Assembly (NCBI RefSeq): GCF_027172205.1 | Contig: NC_070614.1 | Coordinates: forward strand, 34,400,001-34,464,000 | Origin: Podarcis raffonei | Taxonomy: Eukaryota > Chordata > Lepidosauria > Squamata > Lacertidae | Direction: 5' to 3' | DNA length: 64,000 nucleotides | Part shown: piece by piece, positions 33,855 through 45,719 of the stretch | How the letters are laid out: each line of letters begins with the position of its first letter | Position numbering within the stretch: the stretch's first letter is position 1 | Made by a program: the position numbers and the translations under genes | Notes under the pieces: model-generated | Databases searched by the model: none | The model's input: only the letters and a program-made list of their open reading frames with translations | What the model was told of the DNA's origin: nothing

Positions 33855-34723
33855 TGTTGTTTAGTCGTTTAGTAGTGTCCGACTCTTCATGACCCCATGG
33901 ACCAGAGCACGCCAGGCACTCCTATCTTCCACTGCCTCCTGCAGTTTGGTCAGACTCATGTTTGTAGCTTCGAGAATGCTGTCTAACCATCTTGTCCTCT
34001 GTCGTCCCCTTCTTCTTGTGCCCTCCATCTTTCCCAACATCAGGGTCTTTTCCAGAGAGTCTGCTCTTCTCATGAGGTGGCCAAAGTATTGGAGCCTCAG
34101 CTTCACGATCTGTCCTTCCCATGAGCACTCAGGGCTGATTTCCTTCAGAAAGGATAGGTTTGATCTTCTTGCAGTCCATGGGACTCTCAAGAGTCTCCTC
34201 CAGCACCACAGTTCAAAAGCATCAATTCTTCGGCGATCAGCCTTCTTGATGGTCCAGCTCTCACTTCCATACATCACTACTGGTAAAACCATGGCTTTTA
34301 CTATACGGACCTTTGTTGGCAAGGTGATGTCTCTGCTTTTTAAGATGTTGTCTAGGTTTGCCATTGCCTTTCTCCCAAGGAGCAGGCGTCTTTTAATTTC
34401 GTGACTGCTGTCACCATCTGCAGTGATCATGGAGCCCAAGAAAGTAAAATCTCTCACTGCCTCCATTTCTTCCCCTTCTATTTGCCAGGAGGTGATGGGC
34501 CCAGTGGCCATGATCTTCGTTTTTTTGATGTTGAGCTTCAGACCATATTTTGCGCTCTCCTCTTTCACCCTCATTAAAAGATTCTTTAATTCCTCCTCAC
34601 TTTCTGCCATCAAGGTTGTGTCATCTGCATATCTGAGGTTGTTGAGATTTCTTCCAGCAATCTTATTTCCGGCTTGGGATTCATCCAGCCCCGCCTTTCG
34701 CATGATGAATTCTGCATATAAGT
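33855..34723 (-). mobile_element. Bov-B (RTE) LINE 3' fragment against gene C exon 2
   Basis: About 870 bp. The minus-strand frame at 33861-34703 is open for 280 residues from MRKAGLDES through RYADDT to RTLLND, the Bov-B C-terminus. Inserted between ttggt and taaactaag; gene B shows the empty site at 14214-14230. 5'-truncated. Confidence 0.9.
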
Positions 34724-34732
34724 TAAACTAAG

Positions 34733-35066
34733 TATGGAATATCCTTCTGAAAAAGAATCTCACACTTCTTTCAGCATAGTTCCTAAGCATTACCAGCACA
34801 TCCTGGCTTTGGCATTCACAGTCAAAGAGATCAATGAAAACCCTCACCTCTTACCCAATCTCACTTTGGGCTTCCACATCTATGACAGCTATTGCAATGC
34901 AAGGAGGACTTATCATGCTACAATGCTACTTTTATCCACAGAGGACAGATTTATCCCTAACTACCTATGTGAGCAACAGAAAAATCTAATAGCAGTCATT
35001 GGGGGAGTGGATGCCCCAATTTCCATGAATGTGGCGACACTCTTGAAAAACTATAAGGTTCCACAG
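34733..35066 (+). CDS. V2R gene C exon 2
   Basis: 334 bp, open (MEYPSEKES to KVPQ), donor gtaggt. The intron bases before the acceptor come from an antisense Bov-B LINE; only about 9 bp of native intron (ttaaactaag) remain. Confidence 0.8.
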
Positions 35067-36064
35067 GTAGGTCAACTCTGCTTTCTCTTTCCCTCCCTCC
35101 CTCTATGTGACCCCCCACATTTCCTATACTATTATTTCAAGACATTACTGAGGGCCTTAAAAATACTGAGACTTCCTTTATATGAATCTTACATGGAAAC
35201 TGAGTTTTAGGATCCTGTTTCTGATATGGTTTTTAAGATGCTGTGAATGCTGCTGTTTCTTTGTGTTACTGAATTTATTTCAGGAGTTTAAATGTGCTAT
35301 TTTGGGTTGTTAGTTGATATGGCTGGAAATGATTTTTTTTCTTTCTCAACCTGATTGGCATCTGGTTGGGGTTTGTTTCATATTTCCTTATTTCGCTGCT
35401 GTCATTGGTCAAATAACGTGCCTAACTGGGCAATAAGAATTTTGCTCTGAGAGTGTTGCTGTAATCCAGCAATTATAGATGCAAAGTCAGTGCATTTTCC
35501 TCTCAGCCATAAATCCATTTGATGGCTATTTATCAGTGTATATTCTTTCAGCCTTGAATCCCTAACTTGAGCATTGGAATAGTCAAATTCAGTTCCCTGA
35601 CATTGTATTTCTAAGGGCTGCTAATATAATGTATGGGTGGAATTCACTGACAAAATCCATTCATCAATGGAAATTGGAGCAAGGTGGGGGGGTGTTGGTT
35701 TTTTTTTGCAATTTTCTTGCTTCCTTATGCCCCCAAACTTGAAAATATCTGCTGGGGGGGTCCCCAATCCTCTTTAATTGATATATTCCATTCTTCCTAG
35801 AGATGGAATTGTGATAATTCATGCTCTGATGGATAGCCATCTGTCCTGTGGTGCTTAGCAGAGATTCTTGCTTTGCAAGGGCTTGGACTAAATGACTCTT
35901 GGGTCCCTTTCAACTCTACAATTGTATGAGATTCTATAGTTGGCCTCCATCAGCAGAGGTGAAAGCACTGGTTTCCAATTTCCATGAATGGTTTTGAAAA
36001 CTTCAATATGCAACATGCATTCTATTTTTACAACTTTTCTTTCTCTCCCCTAAAATCCCTTTAG
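35067..36064 (+). other. Intron 2 of gene C
   Basis: Without large insertions: the best reference for this intron. Contains the CR1-type tail at 35870-35940. Confidence 0.6.
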
Positions 36065-36919
36065 CTCATATATGGCTCTGCTCCATTGAAAACAGATGGA
36101 AACCCAGGAATTTCATTCTACCAGATGGTTCCTCATCAAGCACTTGAATACACAGGAATTCTCTCTTTGCTTCTTTATTTCAAATGGATATGGACTGGAG
36201 TACTAGTAATGGATAATGAAAATGGTGAAATGATTTTGCAAACGGTTTTGCCGAAATTTTCCCAGAGAGGTGTCTGTTTTGACTTTATAAAAAGAATTCC
36301 TATGTTTAGGTCTGCCACTGAATTTGATGAATTTCTTGAAGATGGATTAAAAATACATAAGGAACTTCTGAATAGTACAGCCAGTGTGGTTGTGTTTTAT
36401 GGTGACTCTTATTCCATGATGATTTTGAGATGGATTCCATATTTTGCAGAACATCCACCAAGTCTACCAAAAGGTATAGTGTGGATAACAACCGCTGCAA
36501 TGGAACTTACTTCACTGCTCTATCAAAAGAATTTGGGCATAGAAATATTCCATGGTGTCCTGTCCTTCACAATCCATTCCAATGACATACCAGCATTCAA
36601 AGCATTTGTTGAGAGCAAAAATCCTTTAAGCACAAAAGGAGATGGTTTCATCAGAGACTTCTGGCAACAGGCCTTTGACTGTGTATTCTCTGATCCAAAT
36701 GTGGAAGATGTGATGGGGAATATTTGTACTGGGGAGGAGAAACTAGAGAGCCTTCCTGCTCCATTCTTTGAGATGAGCATGAATGGCCACAGCTACAGCA
36801 TCTACAATGCTGTCTGCGCTGTAGCCCATGCTTTGCATTACATGTCTTCAACAAGATTCAAATATCAAGTAATGGAAAGAAGATTTGGATGGAAGTACCA
36901 GAATCAACAACTGTGGCAG
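36065..36919 (+). CDS. V2R gene C exon 3 (ligand-binding domain)
   Basis: 855 bp, 285 open codons, LIYGSAPL to QLWQ. Differs from gene B at sites such as QALEYTG versus QALQYKG near the start of the second lobe segment. Confidence 0.9.
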
Positions 36920-38146
36920 GTAACATGCTCAACATTATCAAGAGGCAGAGGACCATAAGTGTACTACAATAGTCCTTAATTTGTGTCCTTAATGTTTCCC
37001 CAATTCCTTCCCATCCTAAGGTATATAACATATATCGCTTTAATAAGTCTTCTTCCTTCCCGCCCTTAAATTTCTGGATGGTTTCCAAATTACTGTTTGA
37101 TTTTCTCAACTCGCCAAGTCCACCCAACTGGTCATGCCCCCCAGATGTTGTTTGACTACAATTCCCATCATCCCAGAACTCTTACTATATTGACTGGGGC
37201 TAATGGCAGTTTTAGTGAAAGTCCTGCTCCATATTTTGTAATAGGTAGAAATTCTGTTATGAATTTGGTGCATCTAATTCATTCTGTTAAATTAAGAGAG
37301 AGTGTGGTGTAGTCGTAAACTGGTGAACCGTGTTCGCGTCTCCGCTCCTCCACATGCAGCTGCTAGATGACCTTGGGCTTGTCACACTTCTTTGAAGTCT
37401 CTCAGCCCCACTCACCTCACAGAGTGTTTGTTATGGGGGAGGAATGGAAAGGAGAATGTTAGCCACTTTGAGACTCCTTTGGGTAGTGATAAAGCGGGAT
37501 ATCAAATCCAAACTCTTCTTCTTAATGAGCCTGAACCAGGCCTTCTGGGAGTAGATCTACATGAATATGTATGCCCCTTGAAGTCACATATTTTATTTAA
37601 AAATAATAATACATAGAAACAGAAGTTTCAGAAACTTCAGAAACATGCTTTAAAGTCAATTTATAAGAACTCTCCCTGCCCTCTTCATTACCATCTTTAT
37701 TAAAATTTACTACCCTTGGTATAGGTTTCTATATGTTCATCTTTTTTTTTTTTTGTATTTTTAATGCTACCTTCCAAGTGGGTGCATATACATTAATGAG
37801 TTAGGCAGTTGAATCACATTTTTATTTATTTTTTAAAAAAATACATTCTGGTGTCAGAAGTCGGCTCTGACTGTGTCAACCCAAACTAAAATGGTGTTAA
37901 CCTTATTGACTATTGAAACATTAACCGTGTTTCAACACTCTGAAAAATATAGAAACCAAACCTTCAGAACCTAACGTGCTTTAAAGTCAATTTATTAGAA
38001 TTTCTTCCTCCTTTTCGGAATTACAAAGAGTGAGCTTCTTTATCATGAATACTTTCTCACTCAGAAACCATAAACAAGGTATGACTTACTATCAACGATC
38101 CAACTGCAGCCTTTTCTCAACTCTTCCCTTTTTCTCTTCAAACCAG
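36920..38146 (+). other. Intron 3 of gene C
   Basis: Contains the hAT-MITE-like piece (37136-37209) and the Sauria SINE (37294-37523). It preserves the empty sites of both L1 insertions seen in gene B. Confidence 0.65.
37294..37523 (+). mobile_element. Sauria-type SINE, gene C intron 3
   Basis: Orthologue of 25223-25454: gtgtggtgtagtcgtaaact start, ccgctcctccacatgcagct, CTT tail. Confidence 0.8.
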
Positions 38147-38362
38147 CTACATAATTTTCTCAGACGTGTCTCTTTTAACAACAGTGGTGGGGACAAGATT
38201 TCCTTTGATGAGAATGGAGAGTTAGTGGCTGGATTTGATGTGATCAACTGGATTGTTTCCTCAAACCAATCATTTCATAGAGTGAAGGTTGGGAATGTTG
38301 ATCCCAACCAACAGTTGACCATCAATGGGGATGCCATAACTTGGCCGAACCATTTTAACCAG
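38147..38362 (+). CDS. V2R gene C exon 4
   Basis: 216 bp, 72 codons, LHNFLRRV to HFNQ, donor gtaagt, containing FNNSGGDKISFDENGEL. Confidence 0.9.
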
Positions 38363-38744
38363 GTAAGTCTCAATGGTCTGGTTTGTAACTTTTTAGAAAA
38401 TAGAAAAACTACACTGGATGGATGGATGGAAGGATGGCAAAGATATTCCTATCTATATTAATTGAGAAGTTGTTTTGGGGAAGTATAAAAAGCAAAACTC
38501 TATATCTTGTCTGTTTTGTGTATTCATGAAATCAGAATCTACGCCATTAACCAGGCTCCATCCTTTCCAAAAGATGGTTTCTTAACAGTCTGTTGTACTA
38601 TAATTATCATGTTGATTAGCAAAATTAGCAATGCATTACTGAAAGAAAGCATCACTTAAGAACACCTAAAAGTTGCCTTAAATATTCTAATCTCAAAATT
38701 CTCAAAATTACTATTCTGGGTTCTCATGTTTGGATTAGTCTCAG

Positions 38745-38865
38745 CCTCTTTCCTTATGTACTGAGCGGTGCCATCCCGGAACTAGGAAAAGAGTGAAAGA
38801 TGGGGAGCCATTTTGCTGTTATGATTGCATCCCATGTCCAGAAGGGAAGATTTCGGCTCAGGAAG
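38745..38865 (+). CDS. V2R gene C exon 5 (cysteine-rich linker)
   Basis: 121 bp, CTERC and CCYDCIPC, acceptor tctcag, donor gtgagt. Confidence 0.9.
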
Positions 38866-39171
38866 GTGAGTATTCTGCACAAACTGTACAGTTTAAAAGT
38901 GAATGGCTTTAGCTGGAATTCATAGGAATGTGCCTACGAATTAACGACTATATACCAGGTTTAGCATGTGATTGAAATGTTTATTAAGCCTGTAGGTAGT
39001 TGCTGAAGAAGAAACTGGTTTGTGTCTGTGATTATTTGCCTCAGAGTCCCTGTCAGGGAAATATGTTGGGTATTAAGTACAGTGGCTTTTGTACAGTAGC
39101 TAGATAATGGGCAGTACTAATAACAGTTTATCAGAGAATATAACTTCCAAATGTATGATCAAGCTTCAAAC

Positions 39172-39173
39172 AA

Positions 39174-39226
<53 letters not shown>
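39172..39226 (+). repeat. (AC)n(AG)n microsatellite, gene C intron 5
   Basis: Orthologous to the gene A and B runs. Confidence 0.9.
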
Positions 39227-39228
<2 letters not shown>

Positions 39229-40008
39229 AAAAATGAATTTCTGACTTATCATCAATGGCAATAAGCCTGAAAGAAAAAGTTTTAGGAATGAACTTAACTT
39301 GGTCCAGTCTTTGAAGAGTGTTTAGATCCTTCAATTGTTGCAAAAGCAGGAGACCGATTCTTTATGATAGGTAGACCCCACATTCTATCCATCTGACACA
39401 AGACACACTGATACAGATACATTTACGTGATAAAAATGGAAATTTACAGATAGAAGGAATAAATGAAAACTTAAGAGAATACATGACCAACCTAAATAGA
39501 ACAGCACAGACAAAAATAATTGGAAATTAAAATAAAAAAAAGTTTAGAGTTTTTGCTCTAATTTTTTTATCTATTAACAGGGATTGCAACTTTTTGTTCC
39601 AGGAGAGGACTTTCAAAATTACTATGCTTTGCATTTTAATAAAATGAAAATAATATCTATCTAGTTTAGAAGTTAAAATGTGAGGTTTTTATCTGTTACA
39701 CCAAGGTTTAAAAAATCCTTCCAACACTACACAAAATAGCCATAACTCCTAGCCTTATTTTGCTTACAGATTATAGTATTCTAACACACAATGTTCCTCG
39801 CAGATGTCAGTTAAAACTCCACACACACTACTTAATAGGGCTTTCACCAGACAAGACAGGAAAAATTCATAATTAAATTTAATATGTTGTTCATTAGAAT
39901 ACAAAAACCATTGCATATTAAATAATAACAATTAAAACATAGTTCAGATAATTTCTACAGAATATGTGCTCACTCTCCCTGATTAATACCAAATATTTTC
40001 TTTTTCAG

Positions 40009-40910
40009 ACATGAATGAGTGTAATATATGCTCAGAAGAAAAATGTCCAAATAGTAATCAGGATATGTGTATTCCCAAGAAAATAACCTTTTTATCCTAT
40101 GAAGAACCTCTGGGCATCAGTTTAGCCTGCAGTGCTTTTGCTTTTTCCTTCATCACAGCTTTGGTTCTGGGAACATTTTTGAAGCACCACCACACACCCA
40201 TTGTCAAAGCCAACAATCGGGACCTCACCTACACTCTCCTCATTGCCCTTCTCTTCTGCTTCCTTTGTGCATTGCTATTCATGGGAAAGCCTGAGAAGGT
40301 GACATGCCTCTTCCGACAAACTGCTTTTGGCACCATCTTTTCAGTGGCTGTATCTTGCGTGTTGGCAAAAACCATGACAGTGGTTTTAGCTTTCATGGCC
40401 ACCAAGCCAGGATCCAAGATGAGGAAGTGGGTGGGGAAGAGACTGTCTATTGCCATTGTGGTTTCCTGTTCTTTTATTCAAGGAGGCATCTGTACTGTGT
40501 GGTTAGCATCCTCACCCCCATTCCCAGATGTTGACATGAACTCAATGGTTCAAGAAATTGTACTGGAATGCAATGAGGGATCCGTGACTATGTTTTACTG
40601 TGTCCTGGGCTACATGGGCTTCCTGGCTCTTGTCAGCTTCACTGTGGCTTTCCTTGCCCGGAAGTTACCTGACAGTTTCAATGAAGCCAAGTTTATCACT
40701 TTCAGCATGTTGGTCTTTTGCAGTGTTTGGCTGTCCTTTATTCCCTCCTACCTCAGTACCAGGGGGAAATACATGGTTGCAGTGGAGATCTTTTCTATCT
40801 TAGCCTCTGGTGCTGGTCTCCTGGGATTCATCTTTGCCCCCAAATGCTATATTATTGTGTTGCGGCCTGAACTAAATAACAGGGAACATCTAATAAGAAA
40901 TAAGACCTAA
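40009..40910 (+). CDS. V2R gene C exon 6 (seven-transmembrane domain)
   Basis: 902 bp, open to TAA, acceptor ttcag. Seven helices and the signatures [23 protein letters not shown] and [11 protein letters not shown]. Confidence 0.95.
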
Positions 40911-41296
40911 GGAATCTGAGTGCCTTCAATGTACTTTATTTTGCTTGTTTGTTAGTTTTTTATTTATAAAAAATGTTGAACTATATAAATTTTCCCATAT
41001 CCTCCCACATTCTCTGAACATTTAAATTTTATTTGGAGAATTTAATTAAGATTTTGCAGCCAAAAAGGGAGGGGGGAATATATGTATCCTGCCCCTGCAT
41101 TTATTGTTCAGGCAACTCCCCATTTACTTGTGGGTTGCATTACTTTCTTTCCTGTAGCCCTTTTGAACCCCTTAGGATGTTTTTTTTTTTTAATGTTATT
41201 AAGTCAGCTGAAAACACCCACCCTTCGAAAGAAACACTGAGGACTGGGGGCAAGAGCTGATCATGAAGCAACACAGAACCAACTTGCATGATGTCA

Positions 41297-41606
41297 GTAT
41301 TTCATTCTCTCATCGCAGGATCATGTGAACCTCTGATTACATTCCATAACACTGTAAGTGTGGGAATGGAAGTCAGAGTTTCTGTTCCCACACTTACAGT
41401 GTTATGTAATGTAAACAGAGGATCATGTGATCCTGCGATGAGAGTATGAAATACGGAGCAGTCACCGTTCGTGATTGATTCTGGTGCGACACGACATCTG
41501 TGTAAAGACAGAAGCCTGTGTATTGAGCTCCAGAAGCTCAATAAACAAGCTTCTGTCTTTACACAGATATCGCATCACACCGGAATTGATCACGAACGAT
41601 GACTGC
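41297..41606. repeat. Two adjoining long palindromes
   Basis: Palindrome 1 (41297-41454) has arms of about 75 bp with a loop near 41373-41380. Palindrome 2 (41458-41606) has arms of about 70 bp centred near 41532. Arms match with few mismatches. Only 3 bp separate the two. A LINE/SINE-like tail (ggcggtatataaattc then (AAT)n) follows at 41649-41693. Element family not recognised. Confidence 0.8.
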
Positions 41607-41699
41607 ACACGCTGACTGGAACAAAGTGTGATCAAGCATCCTATACCTCCAGCTATAAGGCGGTATATAAATTCAAAAAATAATAATAATAATCTTGAA

Positions 41700-42190
41700 G
41701 ACCTGTGTTTTATCTTGGTGTTCTGATTTTACTTGTCAGAGATAATAAAGACCTCATCCATTTTCTTGAATGGTGTGTTCTCTAAACTATTAATCCTATT
41801 ATTCTGACTGCTGATGTGGGATACATGCCATGAGATTAAAAATCCTTGTTAATATCCAGAACTGTGCATGCATGTGCACACACACATATATCACAGCTCC
41901 AATGTAACACGCAGCAAAACTACTTTTTATGCACCAACATTATCTAGGACATGTTTCTAGGAGTCACATGTTTCTGGGAGTCACAAATGATTCCTGAGTG
42001 CAGGGTGGGGACCACAGTTGGACAAACTATCCCAGAAGGAAGGAGCATGACATGTCCCCCACCAGAGGTGTTATCCATGCCTTAACATCCCATACAACCC
42101 CCATTAAAATATAATTGCTATAAACACAATTTCTACACGATATGTGGAGTTTTTAAAAAATATATTAAGACCACCTATTTTCTTTTTCAG
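41700..42190 (+). other. Intergenic C-D, left part
   Basis: No coding signal and no family recognised; a short CA-rich run near 41876. Confidence 0.4.
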
Positions 42191-42846
42191 ATATGAATGA
42201 CTGTAACATATGCTCAGAAGAAGAATATCCACAAAATAATCAATATATGTGTATTCCCAAGAAATTAGCTTCTTGTCCTTTGAAGAACCCTTGGGAATCA
42301 GTTTAGCCTCTTCTGCTCTTTCCTTTTCTTTGATCGCATCCTTAGTCTTGCAAACATTTTGAAGCACCACCACACACCCATTGTCAAAGCAAACAACCAA
42401 TACCTCACCTACACTATCCTCCTCTCCTTCCTGCTTTCCTTCCTTTCTGCGTTGCTATTCATCAGATGGCCTGTAAAAGTTGTTTGCCTCCTCTGACAGA
42501 TTGCTTTTTGTATCATCTTCTCAGTGACTCTTACTTGTGTGCTGGCAACAACCATCAGAGTGGCTTTGGCTTTCATGGCCGCCAAGCCAGGATTCAGGAT
42601 GAAGAAGTAGGTGGGGAGAGACTGGTCATTGTTGTTTCCTGCACCTTTATTCACGCTTGCATTTGTACCATGTGGCTGGCATCCTTACCTCATTCTCAGA
42701 TATTGACATGAACTCAGTAGTTCAAGAAATTGTACTAGAATGTATGGAGGGATCTGTGACTATGTTTTATTGTATGCTGGGCTACATGGCCTTTGTTGTG
42801 GCCTGAGTTAAGCAGCAGGGAACATTTAATAAGACATAAAGCCTGA
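42191..42846 (+). pseudogene. Decayed orphan V2R exon 6
   Basis: Begins behind a good ctttttcag acceptor with [14 protein letters not shown], then loses frame near 42264 (caagaaattagc) and again several times. [17 protein letters not shown] and an in-frame TAG-bearing MKK* segment are recognisable in different frames. About 246 bp covering helices 5-7 are gone (join at about 42789), before a final NSREHLIRHKA-like tail and TGA. It is closest to gene D's exon 6 (DMNDC, EEYP). No upstream exons. It looks like the last trace of a lost D-type gene between C and D. Confidence 0.8.
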
Positions 42847-43623
42847 AAGGTTTGTGTATATGCATCGTCTGAGACAGCTTCAAATCTAGACAGCAGAGCA
42901 CTGAGCCATTTCCCTCTCAGCAGCTACACTGCATAAATATTTGCACAGGTCTCCTGATATTTCTAATTTGGAAAAAAAATATCTTGGAAAAACAAACTAA
43001 GATATATCTAAAATTAAAAACGTGTATGTATTCACCCTTTGCATTTCACAATATCTTTCTTCAGCCTCTCATTATTGTGGATTTTTGAGAGGATATTTAC
43101 GCAAAAGGTGTAACCACACTCACTGTGGCCACACTCACATGCACAAGTGCCATATTGGTAACTGTCATAAAGTATAGAATAAAATGTCCCTATCTTTCTG
43201 TTTGTGACTCCAAGTTCTGCCATCCCTTCTTAGCTAAGAATGAATATTTCAGTTCAAAAAGTGTGACAAACAACCTGTCCTGGTTCTACAGGGACTTCCC
43301 ATCTTATACTTAGCAATTAACTTCAGAATTATCTTGTCAGAAGAACAGAAATTAATTCTGTTGTTTATTCAAATCCCTGTGGATTTTTGGTGGCCACTAG
43401 CAAAACAAAGAACAAAGCCCATGAAGAATGTCATAAATATACCCAGTATAATTCAGAGGTAGGGCGAGGGACTGGGAACAGGCAAAGCTCCACAGCTTCA
43501 GGCCTCTGGGAAACATAAAATGTTCAATTCGGGCAGTTTTAGTTGCAGGTGCTGTAATGATTGTTCTGTTGAAGAAGATAGGAGATTTTGGATGTAGATT
43601 GAATATTTTTCCTTGTACTTAGA
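42847..43623 (+). promoter_or_regulatory. Upstream region of gene D
   Basis: 43100-43623 matches 56570-57059 upstream of gene E. Includes gcaattaac near 43312 and aattaattctg near 43350, homeodomain-like cores about 270-310 bp before the ATG, comparable with genes B and C. Probable promoter and 5' UTR, inferred from conservation only. Confidence 0.4.
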
Positions 43624-43841
43624 ATGGCAGTTTTAGTCATCTTGCTACTGGTCCTGTTTCCTCAAACAGGATGTGAAGATCCCATTGTTCAATGCAGTGT
43701 CCATTATCCACAGCATCCAGTTCACATGTATCATCAGAAAGGAGATCTCATCATTGGTGGCATCGCTTATCATGGCAGCTTTGTCAGCAGTAAAAGCGAA
43801 TTCAAAGAAGAACCCCTACCAACATTATCAGAATCGGTTGT
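43624..43841 (+). CDS. V2R gene D exon 1 (signal peptide)
   Basis: ATG at 43624 opens MAVLVILLLVLFPQTGCE, a signal peptide, then IVQCSVHYPQ and GDLIIGGIAYHG. 218 bp to donor gtaaga, phase 2. Gene E's exon 1 is the same over its full length by eye. Confidence 0.85.
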
Positions 43842-44485
43842 GTAAGACCTTAATGGTTGTTTATGTGCCAGTGAATTCTGTTTTAGTAAAGTGGATGGTG
43901 TGAGCAGCTTATGCAGAATGAAAATGTTGGTAGTGTGAATGTGTGTGAGTGTGTTAAATAACACCTTGTTTTAAAAAATGGAAGGGTTATGGGTGCTCGT
44001 ATAGTCCAACTTTGTTCAGTAGGGGACATCTTGAAACTAAGCCATCCATAACAGAAGCTGTCCAGCCTCAGCTTAAATACCTCCAGCCAAGAGCAGCTCA
44101 CCACCTCCCAGTCTGTTCCTCTCCCAAACAGCTTTTACTGCTTGGTTTCCCCCCTAAGATTAGCCAATATCTACTCCTTTGCAGTTACCACCTGCCACAC
44201 TAAGCCAGGCCTAATCTGGCCTGCTGGTTGGTTAAATCCGGCACTTTATTTCCTGGGTTAAAATCTTAAAAAATCCTAAAACAAGCTCAATCCTAAAAAA
44301 AGTTCAACAACTCTGGTCAGCCCTCACGCAGGTTCACTTCATCAAAGTTTGGCCTTCCCACTGGAGGAAGCAAAAATAAAAGACTGCTCCACTTTCCATA
44401 AATGGTGCTTCAAGAAATATAACATGTAGATAATGTAATCATTAATTGATAGACTGAGTCATTAATGAATCAGATACTGAGCACA
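43842..44485 (+). other. Intron 1 of gene D
   Basis: Homologous to gene E intron 1 (57278-57981). No element recognised. Ends without a canonical acceptor at the expected place. Confidence 0.6.
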
Positions 44486-44819
44486 TGTGGAATATCTTTC
44501 TGATACAGAATCTCAAATTAATTCTAGTGTAATACCTAAGCATTACCAGCACATTGTGGCCTTGGACTTTGCAGTAAAGGAGATCAATGAAAATCCTCAG
44601 ATGTTACCCAATATCACTTTGGGCTTCCACATTTATGACAGCTATAACAATGCCAGGAGGACCTATCAGGCCACAATGCTGCTTCTATCAACACTGGAGA
44701 GATTTATCCCGAACTACATTTGTGATAAACTGAAAAATCTGATAGCAGTTATTGGGGGACTGGATTCTGAAATTTCCATGAATATGGCAACTCTCCTGAA
44801 TATCTATAAGGTTCCACAG
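44486..44819 (+). CDS. V2R gene D exon 2 (no canonical acceptor)
   Basis: The body is a clear V2R exon 2 (VEYLSDTES to KVPQ, donor gtagga). The 5' limit is set by homology to genes A-C. The bases just before it read gagcaca, so the junction would be CA, not AG. The nearest AG, at 44480-44481, would add 4 bp and shift the frame, and upstream in-frame stops exclude earlier AGs. Confidence 0.65.
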
Positions 44820-45719
44820 GTAGGACAGGTTTCCCCACCACTCTATTCTGTGTGTCCCCTTTGCAAAAAGTGTGTGTGTGTTATGGGAGTTTAATTCACA
44901 CTTTCTTGAATCCTACACATTTTCTACAGTGTAATTCAAAGACATCAGTGTATCCCTTCACTTTTTATATTTTTATATTTTTATATTTTTGAATAATACT
45001 TTTACTAGTTGGCTGTTACTTATATTCTTTTATGATACTCTTGTTACTGATGTTTGTTTTGTTTTACTTATATGGTTGTTTTTTAATTTAGAGACAGAGA
45101 GAGAGAGATAAAACTGCTGCTTATTGTTCACTTATAAAGAAGAAAAATTGTAAGTTAGATTGAAGGGAATATTCACATTATGTACTGCATTCCCCATTTA
45201 CACAGCTGTACACAGAAAGCATAAGCACTCTGAAATTGCTTTTGCTTTATTCTGAAAATATGTTGGTGTAGTATAAATACAAAATAAAAATCTTGAGCTA
45301 AGAAGTCCTCAGTGCTTTCTCACCTTAGTCATGGACCTGTAGGTCAGCCATGGATCAGTCTATAATCTTTCAGCCCCAACTCCTTATCAAGAGAAGGGAA
45401 ATAAGTAAGTTCAGTTCACTTACAGTAATGTTGTAAACATTGCCAATATAATGTATGTTTGGTATCAATGAGTGGAACAGGGAATATGACAATCATTCAT
45501 AATTCTTTCTGCTCCTTTAGTCCTCTCAATCCACAAGTGTGCTTCTGAGGGGAGGGAGAAATCCACAACATTGGCCCACTTCCTATTTTGCTGAGAGGTA
45601 GCATCCATCAGTAGGGGCGGACAGCCCTGCATTCCATACAATAAGCACTATTTTGAATCCACCAAATTGCAATATAAAGTACGCTATTGTCATTTTCCCC
45701 CTCCCCATTCTCTCTGCAG
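44820..45719 (+). other. Intron 2 of gene D
   Basis: AT-rich; only its ends match gene E's shorter intron 2. No element identified. Confidence 0.5.

Larger units (their letters stand above)
32811..40910 (+). other. V2R gene C (complete gene model)
   Basis: Exons 32811-33028, 34733-35066, 36065-36919, 38147-38362, 38745-38865 and 40009-40910. Lengths are the same as gene B and give 881 residues. All are open and in phase with GT/AG sites. From intron 3 onward it is almost identical to gene B and lacks B's two L1 insertions, so it shows the pre-insertion sequence. A Bov-B LINE fragment ends 9 bp before the exon 2 acceptor. Likely functional if exon 2 still splices. Confidence 0.9.
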
